Shown here piece by piece: positions 23,684-31,235 of a stretch of DNA of 39,881 nt (its first letter is position 1; each line of letters begins with the position of its first letter). Location: assembly GCF_002844555.1 (NCBI RefSeq), contig NZ_PJNI01000022.1, positions 1 through 39,881 of the forward strand, in the 5' to 3' direction. The stretch is from Brumimicrobium salinarum. GTDB lineage: Bacteria; Bacteroidota; Bacteroidia; Flavobacteriales_D; Crocinitomicaceae. Made by a program: the position numbers and the translations under genes. The notes under the pieces are model-generated. The model saw only the letters and a list, made by a program, of their open reading frames with translations, searched no databases and was not told the origin of the DNA.

Positions 23684-24298
23684 TTATTGCGTGTCGATAA
23701 ACCTAAAGGTTAAATTAATGCGTGGATCCTTTACTTTTTTGCTTTTTGGAAGTTGATGTTTCCAATAGGTTTGTGTTTTTCCTTTCATCACTATACAACT
23801 GCCATGATGAAGCTGTAGATCTACTTTTTCTTTTGTCTCATTGTGTTTAAAGCTAAATTTCCGATTTGCACCTAGACTAACAGAGGCAATAGTTCCATGC
23901 TTTTTCAGTTCTTTTTCATTGTCACTATGCCAACCCATTCCTTCGGAACCATCTTGATAAAAGTTGAGTAGGCAAGAATTGTACTTTTCATTTGTTTGAT
24001 CTTCCACGAGTTGTTTGATCTCTAATAAAGTTGTTGTCCACGGTAATGCCGTCTTAACTGTATTTGAGTAAGAATAAAGAAGTCCTTCATCCCCATACCA
24101 GGCAACTTTCCTTTGCGTAACGATTTTTTTTCCAAACATGATGATCTCATCGTGTTTCCATTCAATTTCTTTTGAAAGTCTTAAAAAATAATTGTCGGCG
24201 CGTTTTTGTTCTAAAAAATATTCACTGTAAAATACGGTTCCATCCTTAGTGAGCACATTCTTAGGAGCTTCATTTTGAAATATGATTTTCTGTTGCAT
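23684..24298 (-). CDS. AlkB-like 2-oxoglutarate/Fe(II) dioxygenase
   Basis: A 204-aa enzyme of the AlkB family, which oxidatively removes alkyl groups from damaged DNA or RNA bases using Fe(II), oxygen and 2-oxoglutarate. Seen: QRKVAWYGDEGLLYSYS, LLNFYQDGSEGMGWHSDNE with metal ligands His124 and Asp126, SLGANRKFSFKH, the third ligand His181 in YWKHQLPKS, and the 2-oxoglutarate-binding arginines in RINLTFRF (193, 199). It is closest in layout to the short ALKBH2-like bacterial members. Monocistronic, with a tRNA gene downstream. Confidence 0.93.
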   Translation of the reverse strand: MQQKIIFQNEAPKNVLTKDGTVFYSEYFLEQKRADNYFLRLSKEIEWKHDEIIMFGKKIVTQRKVAWYGDEGLLYSYSNTVKTALPWTTTLLEIKQLVEDQTNEKYNSCLLNFYQDGSEGMGWHSDNEKELKKHGTIASVSLGANRKFSFKHNETKEKVDLQLHHGSCIVMKGKTQTYWKHQLPKSKKVKDPRINLTFRFIDTQ

Positions 24299-24318
24299 AT
24301 TACACTAAATTTAGAAAT

Positions 24319-24350
24319 AAAAAAGCAGAAACATCAAAAGTTTCTGCTTT
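24319..24350 (-). terminator. Terminator of the porin-like gene
   Basis: A perfect 11-bp stem, AAAGCAGAAAC / GTTTCTGCTTT, with a 7-nt loop at 24322-24350. An A-rich left flank gives a T-tract on the minus strand, 30 bp after the porin stop. Confidence 0.85.
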
Positions 24351-24379
24351 CTGTAAAGGTAAATATTTCTTCTTCGGTT

Positions 24380-25003
24380 TTAGAAGAATCTGTAACCGAT
24401 GGTAAACTGTCCCCATGCATTTTTATACCTAGGTGTGTCAGCAGAACCATCACCGTGATTCTTTTGTAAATCAATTCCCAAACGAACACCAACTGTTACA
24501 TGATTAAAATTAAGATTTAAACCACCAACTAGCCCTAAAAGATTCTTCCTAATGTTATCATTTTCGAACTCTTCTTCTTGTGAAACGCCAATTCCTGAAT
24601 CGAATTCATTTTTTTCGCTCATTAAATAGGCAAACTGTGGACCTGCTACAATTGAGAAAAATTCAGATGGTTTTAAAGCCAAAAGAACGGGTACTTCTAA
24701 AAAAGTAGTTGTGCGTTTGTAACTATAATCTGATCCTAAAATGCTTCCGCTGCCTTTAAACCCCTTTTGGGTTACTAAAACTTCAGGGTGAATACCTAAA
24801 TAAGTTCCAATTGGGATTTCTAAATTTAAACCTGCTGTATACCCTAATCGAGCATCTGCATCAAACTCCTCTCCTTCAGAATCGTAAACGTTTGAAAGTG
24901 TAGCACCACCTTTAATACCAAGTTTTAAATCTCCTCGTGCATCTTGAGCTGTGGCAAAAAATGTAGTGGTTAATAGTGCGGTAAATAGTAATACTTTCTT
25001 CAT
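24380..25003 (-). CDS. Porin family protein (OMP_b-brl_2)
   Basis: A 207-aa outer-membrane beta-barrel. The signal peptide MKKVLLFTALLTTTFFATAQ is followed by the typical LKLGIKGGATLSNVYD, alternating strands (LGYTAGLNLEIPIGTYLGIH, LEVPVLLALKPSEFFSIVAG) and the C-terminal aromatic signature QFTIGYRFF used by the BAM machinery. It belongs to the small OmpX/OMP_b-brl_2-like barrels abundant in Bacteroidota; ligand and role are unknown. Followed by its own terminator, so monocistronic. The 246-bp gap upstream (25004-25249) contains only a short ATGTCGACAT palindrome at 25043. Confidence 0.9.
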   Translation of the reverse strand: MKKVLLFTALLTTTFFATAQDARGDLKLGIKGGATLSNVYDSEGEEFDADARLGYTAGLNLEIPIGTYLGIHPEVLVTQKGFKGSGSILGSDYSYKRTTTFLEVPVLLALKPSEFFSIVAGPQFAYLMSEKNEFDSGIGVSQEEEFENDNIRKNLLGLVGGLNLNFNHVTVGVRLGIDLQKNHGDGSADTPRYKNAWGQFTIGYRFF

Positions 25004-25249
25004 AATGTATTTTTTTATAAGTTTATAATATGTCTTGAAAATATGTCGACATCAACCAATATACTCAGAAAGTTTTGAGTAGATATTTTTCTTAACAGTC
25101 TTTCACAAAACCTAATGTCTGAGGCGGGTTTTTAACTTTTTTTTATTGATATTCACTTTTTTGAAGAGAAGGATATTTTACAATAAATGATAGAAAATCT
25201 TATTATAAATATTATCTTGAGGGCAGTATAAATCTTTAAAATCTATTGT

Positions 25250-25927
25250 ATGAAAATTTTCAGTAAGTATTTATTAATCGCTATTTCTCTGACGTTTATT
25301 GTTTCGTCGTGCAGTATAGAGAAACGTTTGCACACCCCAGGCTTCCATGTTAAATTGAATAAAAAGCAAAAAACAAGTCAGGTAGCAGAGAAAGATGGTA
25401 AACAAGAACGTAAGGCGAAATCGTATAATACTAAAGGAAATGTAGCTGAAGTTCCAGAGGTGAAAAAAGAAGAGCAAACAAAAGATGTAAATTTAAATCC
25501 ATCTGAAACTAAGTCGAAACAAGTGGCTAATGTTCAAAAGAAAACTGTCGAGCAGCAACATAAAATCGTGACGGTCAATAAAGCAGCATCACAACAATCG
25601 GAAACAAAGAATGCAGACAATAATACTGTGCAAAATAGTTGGGTTGCCAGTGATTATGCACAACCTAACAGCCAAAATGTAGAAGGGACTGAGGTTGTTG
25701 ATAGTATTCAAGAAAATACAGCGGCAAGAGGTGGCGGCTCAGGAGGAGTTGCTTTATTGTTGCTGATCATTTTATGTTTGTTTCCTCTGATTAATTTAAT
25801 TCCTGTTTTTATAACTGACGGAGGGATAACCTTAAATTTTTGGGTGACCTTAATTTTAAATCTTACGTTGATAGGAGCAGTTATATTCTCTTTGTTAGTT
25901 GTACTAGGAATAGTAAGTTTAGCTTAA
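25250..25927 (+). CDS. Lipoprotein-signal protein with Pmp3/YqaE-like membrane tail
   Basis: 225 residues. The N-terminus MKIFSKYLLIAISLTFIVSS-C has a lipobox cysteine at 21 followed by SIEKRLHTPGFHV, a short motif frequent in Bacteroidota membrane-stress proteins. A hydrophilic Lys/Gln/Glu-rich linker covers about 35-160. Residues 160-225 contain two membrane helices (VALLLLIILCLFPLINLIPV, then VTLILNLTLIGAVIFSLLVV) resembling the small Pmp3/YqaE proteins linked to membrane potential and stress. The combination of a lipidated N-terminus and an integral C-terminus is uncommon. The Pmp3 assignment is by pattern, not by a strict motif. Confidence 0.7.
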   Translation: MKIFSKYLLIAISLTFIVSSCSIEKRLHTPGFHVKLNKKQKTSQVAEKDGKQERKAKSYNTKGNVAEVPEVKKEEQTKDVNLNPSETKSKQVANVQKKTVEQQHKIVTVNKAASQQSETKNADNNTVQNSWVASDYAQPNSQNVEGTEVVDSIQENTAARGGGSGGVALLLLIILCLFPLINLIPVFITDGGITLNFWVTLILNLTLIGAVIFSLLVVLGIVSLA

Positions 25928-25973
25928 GGATGAAATAGAGTAATTATTCTACTAAAGAATATAGTATATTTAA

Positions 25974-25996
25974 AGGGGTGGATATAGTCCACCTCT
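25974..25996. terminator. Hairpin between convergent genes
   Basis: The 9-bp stem AGGGGTGGA / TCCACCTCT (one G-T pair) has a TATAG loop and lies between the Pmp3-like gene and the convergent SDR gene. The T-tracts on either side are weak. Confidence 0.55.
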
Positions 25997-26021
25997 TAGT
26001 TTGTTGATATAATTAGACAGA

Positions 26022-27443
26022 TTATTTATTGCTTGTCAAGCTTTTCAGCATTCCATTGAAAATTAAGCCATGAAAGGGTAAAACAGCGTACCAATAAAGT
26101 CTTCCTCCTAAACCCAAAGGTCGAAAAGTTGCAGTTTGTTGCAATTTTCCATCAATGATTTTAAATTCTAGCCATGCTTCTCCAGGTAGTTTCATTTCAG
26201 CACCGAGCAATAATCGGCCTTCGTCTTTATCGGCGTAAAGGACACGCCAAAAATCAAGCGCATCTCCAACTTCAATTTTATCAACATTGGTTCTTCCACG
26301 ACGCAAGCCTACACCACCCACCATTTTATCCATCACACCTCGTATTTTCCAAAGGAAATTTCCGTAATACCAACCATTGACTCCTCCTATACTCCAAACT
26401 TTTTCAATGCATTTCTCTCTGTCTTCAAATGCTCTGCGGCGCTGATCAACAAAACATCCATGCGTAGGAACTTCTATAAAGTCAGAAATATGGCTTTCTA
26501 GTCCACTACTTGAATAGGCATCCTTCCAACTCGAAACAATTTCATGCTTTTGAATTTTTGCAAAGGCCTTATTTAGCGCTTCTTCATACGTGATGGTTTC
26601 TATACCAAGGATTGCGTCAATTTTATGATCTCTACAAACGACCTCGACCTTCATACTGTTCACCAATGCCTTGGCTAGTCTGTAAGAAGTGGAAGTAACA
26701 AAATATAGCCAATAACTTGATAACCTGGGAGTCATTATGGGAATGGTATGTATTGTTCTTTTCAAACCACGTACCCGAGCAAACTCAAGTAGCATTTCTT
26801 TATAGGTGAGAATGTCTGGTCCGCCAATATCAAAATTCTTGTTGTAAGTTTCTTTTTTGAATAATGTACCAGATAAAAACTTCAATACATCTGAAATTCC
26901 GATGGGTTGACAACGTGTGTTTAACCATTTTGGGGTTATCATATAAGGAAGTTTCTCTACCAAATCTCGAATAATTTCAAATGAAGCACTTCCAGATCCA
27001 ATAATAATTCCAGCACGCAAGGTAGTTAAGGCATACTTTCCTTTTTCTAAGGTCATTTCAACTGCTTTTCGAGAAGAAAGATGCTTTGATAATTCGTCTT
27101 CATTGATGATGCCGCTTAAATAAACAACATGTTCTGCATCCGTTTTGTCAATGGCTTTTTGAAAATTTGCTGCACATTTTTTCTCTAACTCTTCATAGTT
27201 AGCAGATGCCGACATGGAATGAATTAAATAGTATGCGCCATCAATATCATTGGGAATATTAGAAAATGTACTTTCATCGAGTAAATCAACTTCAATAATT
27301 TCAATTTTATCAATCAGTGATTTTTGCGGATGAAATCGTGCTTTGTCTCTCACGCTGCATACCACTTCGTGACCTTCTTCCACTAATAAGGGAAGTAGTC
27401 TTTTACCAATATAACCAGTTGCACCCGTGAGTAATATTTTCAT
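26022..27443 (-). CDS. SDR family NAD(P)-binding protein with DUF2867 C-terminal domain
   Basis: A 473-aa protein. Residues 1-300 are an atypical short-chain dehydrogenase with the nucleotide-binding motif GATGYIGKRLLPLLVEEGHE, GAYYLIHSMSAS, VVYLSGIINEDELSKHLSSR and LRAGIIIGSGSASFEIIRDL (YbjT/NAD(P)H-binding type; the usual YxxxK is replaced). Residues about 320-470 are DUF2867 (EKVWSIGGVNGWYYGNFLWK, GDALDFWRVLYADKDEGRLL, YWYAVLPFHGLIFNGMLKS). This two-domain form is common in Bacteroidota and actinobacteria; the substrate is unknown. It stands alone between a convergent gene and the small T9SS gene. Confidence 0.88.
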   Translation of the reverse strand: MKILLTGATGYIGKRLLPLLVEEGHEVVCSVRDKARFHPQKSLIDKIEIIEVDLLDESTFSNIPNDIDGAYYLIHSMSASANYEELEKKCAANFQKAIDKTDAEHVVYLSGIINEDELSKHLSSRKAVEMTLEKGKYALTTLRAGIIIGSGSASFEIIRDLVEKLPYMITPKWLNTRCQPIGISDVLKFLSGTLFKKETYNKNFDIGGPDILTYKEMLLEFARVRGLKRTIHTIPIMTPRLSSYWLYFVTSTSYRLAKALVNSMKVEVVCRDHKIDAILGIETITYEEALNKAFAKIQKHEIVSSWKDAYSSSGLESHISDFIEVPTHGCFVDQRRRAFEDREKCIEKVWSIGGVNGWYYGNFLWKIRGVMDKMVGGVGLRRGRTNVDKIEVGDALDFWRVLYADKDEGRLLLGAEMKLPGEAWLEFKIIDGKLQQTATFRPLGLGGRLYWYAVLPFHGLIFNGMLKSLTSNK

Positions 27444-27548
27444 AGTTTTATTGTATGCTAAGTACTAATATAACACGAAGATCAACAGTACATACAAGTT
27501 TCTGGATAAATTGTTTAGAATAACATTGAATGTCCTTCAATAGAAAGT

Positions 27549-28283
27549 TTATCTCTTCAAAACTTTCTTTGTAGTATCTCCTAACTTAATAAGGTAAAGT
27601 CCTTTTGAATATTGACGCATATTAAATGTTACTTTGTTTGAATCAAATGTACTTCTATAATCAACATTACTATCTAATAATTGACCATTTGTAGAATATA
27701 ACTCAATAGGCATATCTGTATTGTCAGTATCAAATTCAATGTTCAATACATCTGTTACTGGGTTTGGATATAATTTAGTGTTAGTTACATTAATCTTATT
27801 GTTTTTAATAGATGATGTATTGTCATTTGGTTCATTTACAGAATTGGTATCAATAATCACTTTAATGTCCAGCCTCTGATAGTCATAAGAACCTCGGATG
27901 TAAAATTCTAAATAACCGTCAATATGATAAGTTGTATGACTTTTCTTGATATATCCACAAATGCTATCGTTAAATACAGTAGTATCACAATTGTTTAAAT
28001 AATAAACAGTTTGATGGAAGTTGTTAAAGTCGATATCGCTAATCACTAATGTTGATATAGTATCAGTAGGCTGCATATTTTCATAATTACTTGCTGAAAT
28101 CTGTATGGTATCTATTTTTTTATAGCTTAGCCCGAAATTGTTATAACCTATACCTTGTTCTTTTAAAATTACATTATTCGTATCGCTATTATAGTGCTCA
28201 AGATATCCAATATCAACCGCTTGTTGTGCCATTAATAGGCTTGAGGTCAATAGTAAAGTTGATATTAAAAGAAAGTTATTCAT
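27549..28283 (-). CDS. Small T9SS type A sorting-domain protein
   Basis: A 244-aa secreted protein. The signal peptide MNNFLLISTLLLTSSLLMAQ leads into a 140-residue mature region with two cysteines (NNCDTTVFNDSICGYIKK) and no known domain. The last about 75 residues are a T9SS type A C-terminal domain: LYPNPVTDVLNIEF, MPIELYSTNGQLLDS, YSKGLYLIKLGDTTKKVLKR. It should cross the outer membrane through the PorV/Sov machinery and be released or attached to the surface. It has its own promoter. Function unknown. Confidence 0.88.
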   Translation of the reverse strand: MNNFLLISTLLLTSSLLMAQQAVDIGYLEHYNSDTNNVILKEQGIGYNNFGLSYKKIDTIQISASNYENMQPTDTISTLVISDIDFNNFHQTVYYLNNCDTTVFNDSICGYIKKSHTTYHIDGYLEFYIRGSYDYQRLDIKVIIDTNSVNEPNDNTSSIKNNKINVTNTKLYPNPVTDVLNIEFDTDNTDMPIELYSTNGQLLDSNVDYRSTFDSNKVTFNMRQYSKGLYLIKLGDTTKKVLKR

Positions 28284-28324
28284 AGTTAATGGTTTTAAAG
28301 TGTTGTTTTTTGGGTAGTTATCTT

Positions 28325-28351
28325 CAAAACTAATATATATATTCTTGACAA
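28325..28351 (-). promoter_or_regulatory. Candidate promoter of the small T9SS gene
   Basis: On the minus strand, TAGTTTTG (28325-28332) fits TAnnTTTG, with a TTTG 16 bp upstream (28349-28352); the spacing is shorter than the usual 19. It lies 42 bp before the ATG. Confidence 0.4.
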
Positions 28352-28397
28352 ATACAATAAATAAACCCTACTCTTTGGTTCATCAATAGCATGAATT

Positions 28398-28834
28398 AGA
28401 TTTCCTTTTGTTCCCAAAATCCGATCTGATTTATTGGGGTAATTAATTCCTAAGTATAAATGTTACGCGCTGTATGGATTGAATCTGTTGATGTGATAGA
28501 ATCCCTCAGGAACTTGTAAGTCGCCTTGTTCTCTTTTGGGTCCTGATGTACCAGATTTTCGACAAACTTCGTATTTTTTAATTAATTGAAATCTTTTATC
28601 ATTTTTGTTCTTGCCCCAAACTTCTAATTCATCCTCACTTTTAAAAGCACGAAAGTAAAGTTGAAGTTGATCAATCTTTATAGATTTTGCGTTTAACAAT
28701 TGTTTGACAGTCTCTTTTTTTGATTTATATGCCTCACGAACTCTAGGGTATTTAAGTTGTTCCTGTTTAAAATTGTCACTGTAAAGCGACATGAATAAAA
28801 TGGGGAATAGTAAAAGTAATATGCGTTAAATCAT
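28398..28834 (-). pseudogene. Decayed YafK-type L,D-transpeptidase gene
   Basis: From the original ATG at 28834 the frame reads MI-stop-RILLLLFPILFMSLYSD, a signal peptide broken by TAA at codon 3. It then continues open for 109 codons: EQLKYPRVREAYKSKKETVK, FRAFKSEDELEVWGKNKNDK, GPKREQGDLQVPEGFYHINR, FNPYSA. This is the N-terminal part of murein L,D-transpeptidase YafK family proteins. A second in-frame TAA follows, after which HLYLGINYPNKSDRILGTKG is still recognisable, then homology stops. The catalytic HGxCxxxGC segment is absent. Two nonsense mutations plus a 3' deletion mean it is inactive. Confidence 0.82.
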
Positions 28835-28864
28835 TTTTGGTTCTATTTTTTGAAAGTATCAATC

Positions 28865-29443
28865 TTATTCCTTGGACTTATCTTTAAGCTGTTCCTCAAC
28901 TTCTTCCTCGATTTCTTCTTCCAGTTTTTCTGAGTAGAGTAGGTGGTGATCTTTATTTAATCCAATTATGGTAATCAATCCTTTAACCGCATTATAAAGC
29001 ATGAGAATTACCGTAATCATGAGTCCGCTCAATAGAGAAGTAACGATTAGAGTTGCCCAATAGATAGAGCTGAACCAATGTATAGGAACATTGTCTGACT
29101 CTAAAATCGGAAAATTAAATAATTGATAGAAAATGAGTGCTGAAACAAATAAAATTACATCAAACTTCGCAATCTTTAATACTTGAAGATAATGTCTTTC
29201 TTTTAAACTTTTATTGGTTCCAAAACTCACACTGAGAAGAGTCAACAATAAAGTAAGAATTGTCCCTGATGAAAAGATAATGGTGTTACATAATCTGATT
29301 AATCCTTCCAAAGAAACTTCTAAAAGACCTCTCGCTTCGTAATCAGAGATGTTTCCAAGTAAAATTACACCTAGTGCTGTGAAAAGTGCAACAATAAACC
29401 CTCCCGAAATGGCATTGCCATTGTATTTAATGTATCGAATCAT
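28865..29443 (-). CDS. Hypothetical four-helix membrane protein
   Basis: 192 residues with hydrophobic helices at about 15-35 (GGFIVALFTALGVILLGNIS), 50-72 (LCNTIIFSSGTILTLLLTLL), 94-112 (FDVILFVSALIFYQLFNF) and 126-155 (IYWATLIVTSLLSGLMITVI). An acidic C-terminal tail (EKLEEEIEEEVEEQLKDKSK) probably forms a short coiled coil in the cytoplasm. No family recognised with certainty. Its start overlaps the stop of the DUF421 gene by 4 bp (ATGA), so the two are translationally coupled and may work together in the envelope. Confidence 0.75.
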   Translation of the reverse strand: MIRYIKYNGNAISGGFIVALFTALGVILLGNISDYEARGLLEVSLEGLIRLCNTIIFSSGTILTLLLTLLSVSFGTNKSLKERHYLQVLKIAKFDVILFVSALIFYQLFNFPILESDNVPIHWFSSIYWATLIVTSLLSGLMITVILMLYNAVKGLITIIGLNKDHHLLYSEKLEEEIEEEVEEQLKDKSKE

Positions 29444-29955
29444 TTTAAGTTTTTTGTGGCTACTCCTTTTAATAAATCTTCGGAGAGTGTCTTGTTTTCA
29501 TTATTATGCAGCACCGAAATATCACCTGTGCTTTCAAAAATTACCGCTTGTACTTCTTTGAAGTCATGTACATTAGACTCTCTCAATTTAGCGACTAAAT
29601 CTTCTTCGCCAACATTACATTTTTTTAATTGTTGATGTAAAATCTCTCCTTTCCACATGATAACCTGTGGTTTGTTCGTGAAAATCTGATTGAAGAATTT
29701 AACTTTTCTAGTTAAAAATGAAAATACTGTTTGAAAGAGAATTATCGTTAGTAAGGCAATCCCTCCTTTCAATAAAGACTGATTGCCATTCAAAATTATG
29801 GAAGCCAAAATCGAACCTACTGCAATGGTAGATGCAAAATCAAAGCTGGACATCTTCGCGAAAGTTCTTAAGCCAAAAAGTCGGGTAATCAGAATGATAA
29901 TGGTAAAAATCCCAAGTACAGACAGAACTAAATGTGTAGCTTCTTCTATATTCAT
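29440..29955 (-). CDS. DUF421 (YetF-like) membrane protein
   Basis: 171 residues: two or three N-terminal helices (LVLSVLGIFTIIILITRLFG, TIAVGSILASIILNG, GGIALLTIILFQTVFSFLTR), with the conserved RTFAKMSSFDFASTIAVGSI, followed by the soluble DUF421 domain (KPQVIMWKGEILHQQLKKCN, EVQAVIFESTGDISVLHNNE). YetF/YrbG-like proteins are linked to envelope stress and spore or acid resistance, but the mechanism is unknown. It overlaps cbpM by one base (stop/start) and the following membrane gene by four, forming a tight four-gene run with cbpA. Confidence 0.88.
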   Translation of the reverse strand: MNIEEATHLVLSVLGIFTIIILITRLFGLRTFAKMSSFDFASTIAVGSILASIILNGNQSLLKGGIALLTIILFQTVFSFLTRKVKFFNQIFTNKPQVIMWKGEILHQQLKKCNVGEEDLVAKLRESNVHDFKEVQAVIFESTGDISVLHNNENKTLSEDLLKGVATKNLK

Positions 29956-30257
29956 TATTTCGTGTTTTCTCTATAGAATTGTAATTGTCTTTTTAAATCG
30001 GCTAGCTCTTCTTTGAGTTGTCTTTCCTTCTCTAACATGTTAAATACGACATCAATTCCTTCAATATTAACATTGAGGTCTTTGTACATACGAATCATTT
30101 TTTCAATTTCTCCGACATGTTCTTCATGGATGAATTCTTTTTCTTCGAGAAAATAGATTTCAATTCGACCTATGCTGTGAAGTTCTCTAAGAAAAGACTG
30201 ATCAATATCGTAATGAACACAAATTGATTGGATTAAAATTAAATTTTGCTTTTCCAT
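29955..30257 (-). CDS. cbpM: Chaperone modulator CbpM
   Basis: A 100-aa MerR-like protein: LILIQSICVHYDIDQSFLRE, LHSIGRIEIYFLEEKEFIHE, a central helix EIEKMIRMYKDLNVNIEGID, and a C-terminal coiled coil (LEKERQLKEELADLKRQLQF). CbpM binds the J domain of CbpA and inhibits its co-chaperone and DNA-binding activity. It starts 1 bp after the cbpA stop, the standard arrangement. Confidence 0.9.
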   Translation of the reverse strand: MEKQNLILIQSICVHYDIDQSFLRELHSIGRIEIYFLEEKEFIHEEHVGEIEKMIRMYKDLNVNIEGIDVVFNMLEKERQLKEELADLKRQLQFYRENTK

Positions 30258-30258
30258 C

Positions 30259-31167
30259 TTATCTTAATTTTTGCAATTCTTTAAATAACGCTTTTTCTTT
30301 CTCACTTAAGTTCTTCGGAATCTTGATTTGATAAGTGATAATTAAATCACCAAACGATCCTTCTTTCTTATACACCGGAAAACCTTTGCCTGAAAGTCTG
30401 ACTTTTGTTTCGTTCTCAGTTTCAGGTGCAATTTTCAGCTTTACTTTTCCATCAAAAGTGTCTACGGTTAATTCTCCTCCTAAAAGCGCCGTATATAAAT
30501 CTAAATCGATGGTTTTATATAAATGCTGACCATCTCTTTTGAAGTCGGTATTGTTTACGATATTAAACTCAATAAATAAATCTCCATTCGGACCATTGTT
30601 CATTCCGGGAGCACCTTTCCCTTTAATTTTAATGGTTTGTCCATCTTCAATTCCTGCGGGAATGGTCAATCTTATTTTTTCACCATTTATTGTGAGTACT
30701 TGTTTTTGAGTTTGAAAGACATCCGTTAAGTTCAACTGTAATTCTGCTCGTAAATCTTGACCCTTAAACTGCGATGATCTTCCACCAGTTGCACCACGTC
30801 CACCAAACATCGATTCAAAAAAGTCAGAGAAATCACCTTCTGAGAAGCCTTGAGAACCTCCACCAGTAAATCCACCTGACTGCTGTTGGTATGCCTGACG
30901 TTGTTGTTGCTGTTGTTGACGCGCTTTTTCATATTCCTCGCCATGCATCCAATCCTTTCCGTACTTGTCATACTTTTTACGGTTCTCAGGATTCCCTAGC
31001 ACCTCATGTGCCTCATTAATTTGCTTAAATTTTTGTTCTGCTTTAGCATCACCGGGATTCAAATCTGGATGGTATTTACGAGCAAGTTTTCGATAGGCTT
31101 TTTTGATGTCCTTTTCGCTCGCATCTTTTTTGATGCCTAATATTTTATAATAATCTACAAAGTCCAT
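30259..31167 (-). CDS. cbpA: DnaJ-type co-chaperone CbpA
   Basis: 302 residues. The N-terminal J domain ([20 protein letters not shown]) has the HPD motif at 33-35 for stimulating DnaK ATPase. A Gly/Gln-rich linker ([20 protein letters not shown] region, about 85-140) follows, then two DnaJ C-terminal beta domains ([40 protein letters not shown]). The Cys-rich zinc finger of DnaJ is missing, as expected for CbpA. It heads the run cbpA-cbpM-DUF421-membrane protein, probably a stress operon. Confidence 0.94.
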   Translation of the reverse strand: MDFVDYYKILGIKKDASEKDIKKAYRKLARKYHPDLNPGDAKAEQKFKQINEAHEVLGNPENRKKYDKYGKDWMHGEEYEKARQQQQQQRQAYQQQSGGFTGGGSQGFSEGDFSDFFESMFGGRGATGGRSSQFKGQDLRAELQLNLTDVFQTQKQVLTINGEKIRLTIPAGIEDGQTIKIKGKGAPGMNNGPNGDLFIEFNIVNNTDFKRDGQHLYKTIDLDLYTALLGGELTVDTFDGKVKLKIAPETENETKVRLSGKGFPVYKKEGSFGDLIITYQIKIPKNLSEKEKALFKELQKLR

Positions 31168-31235
31168 TGCTTAATAACTGTTTTAAGTTTAACCTCAACA
31201 ATAAAAATAAGACTTTATATTTATTTTAACTGAAA

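Noticed and set aside
25043-25052. ATGTCGACAT palindrome as an operator
   Set aside because: A 10-bp palindrome of this kind can occur by chance, and no regulator or second site supports it.
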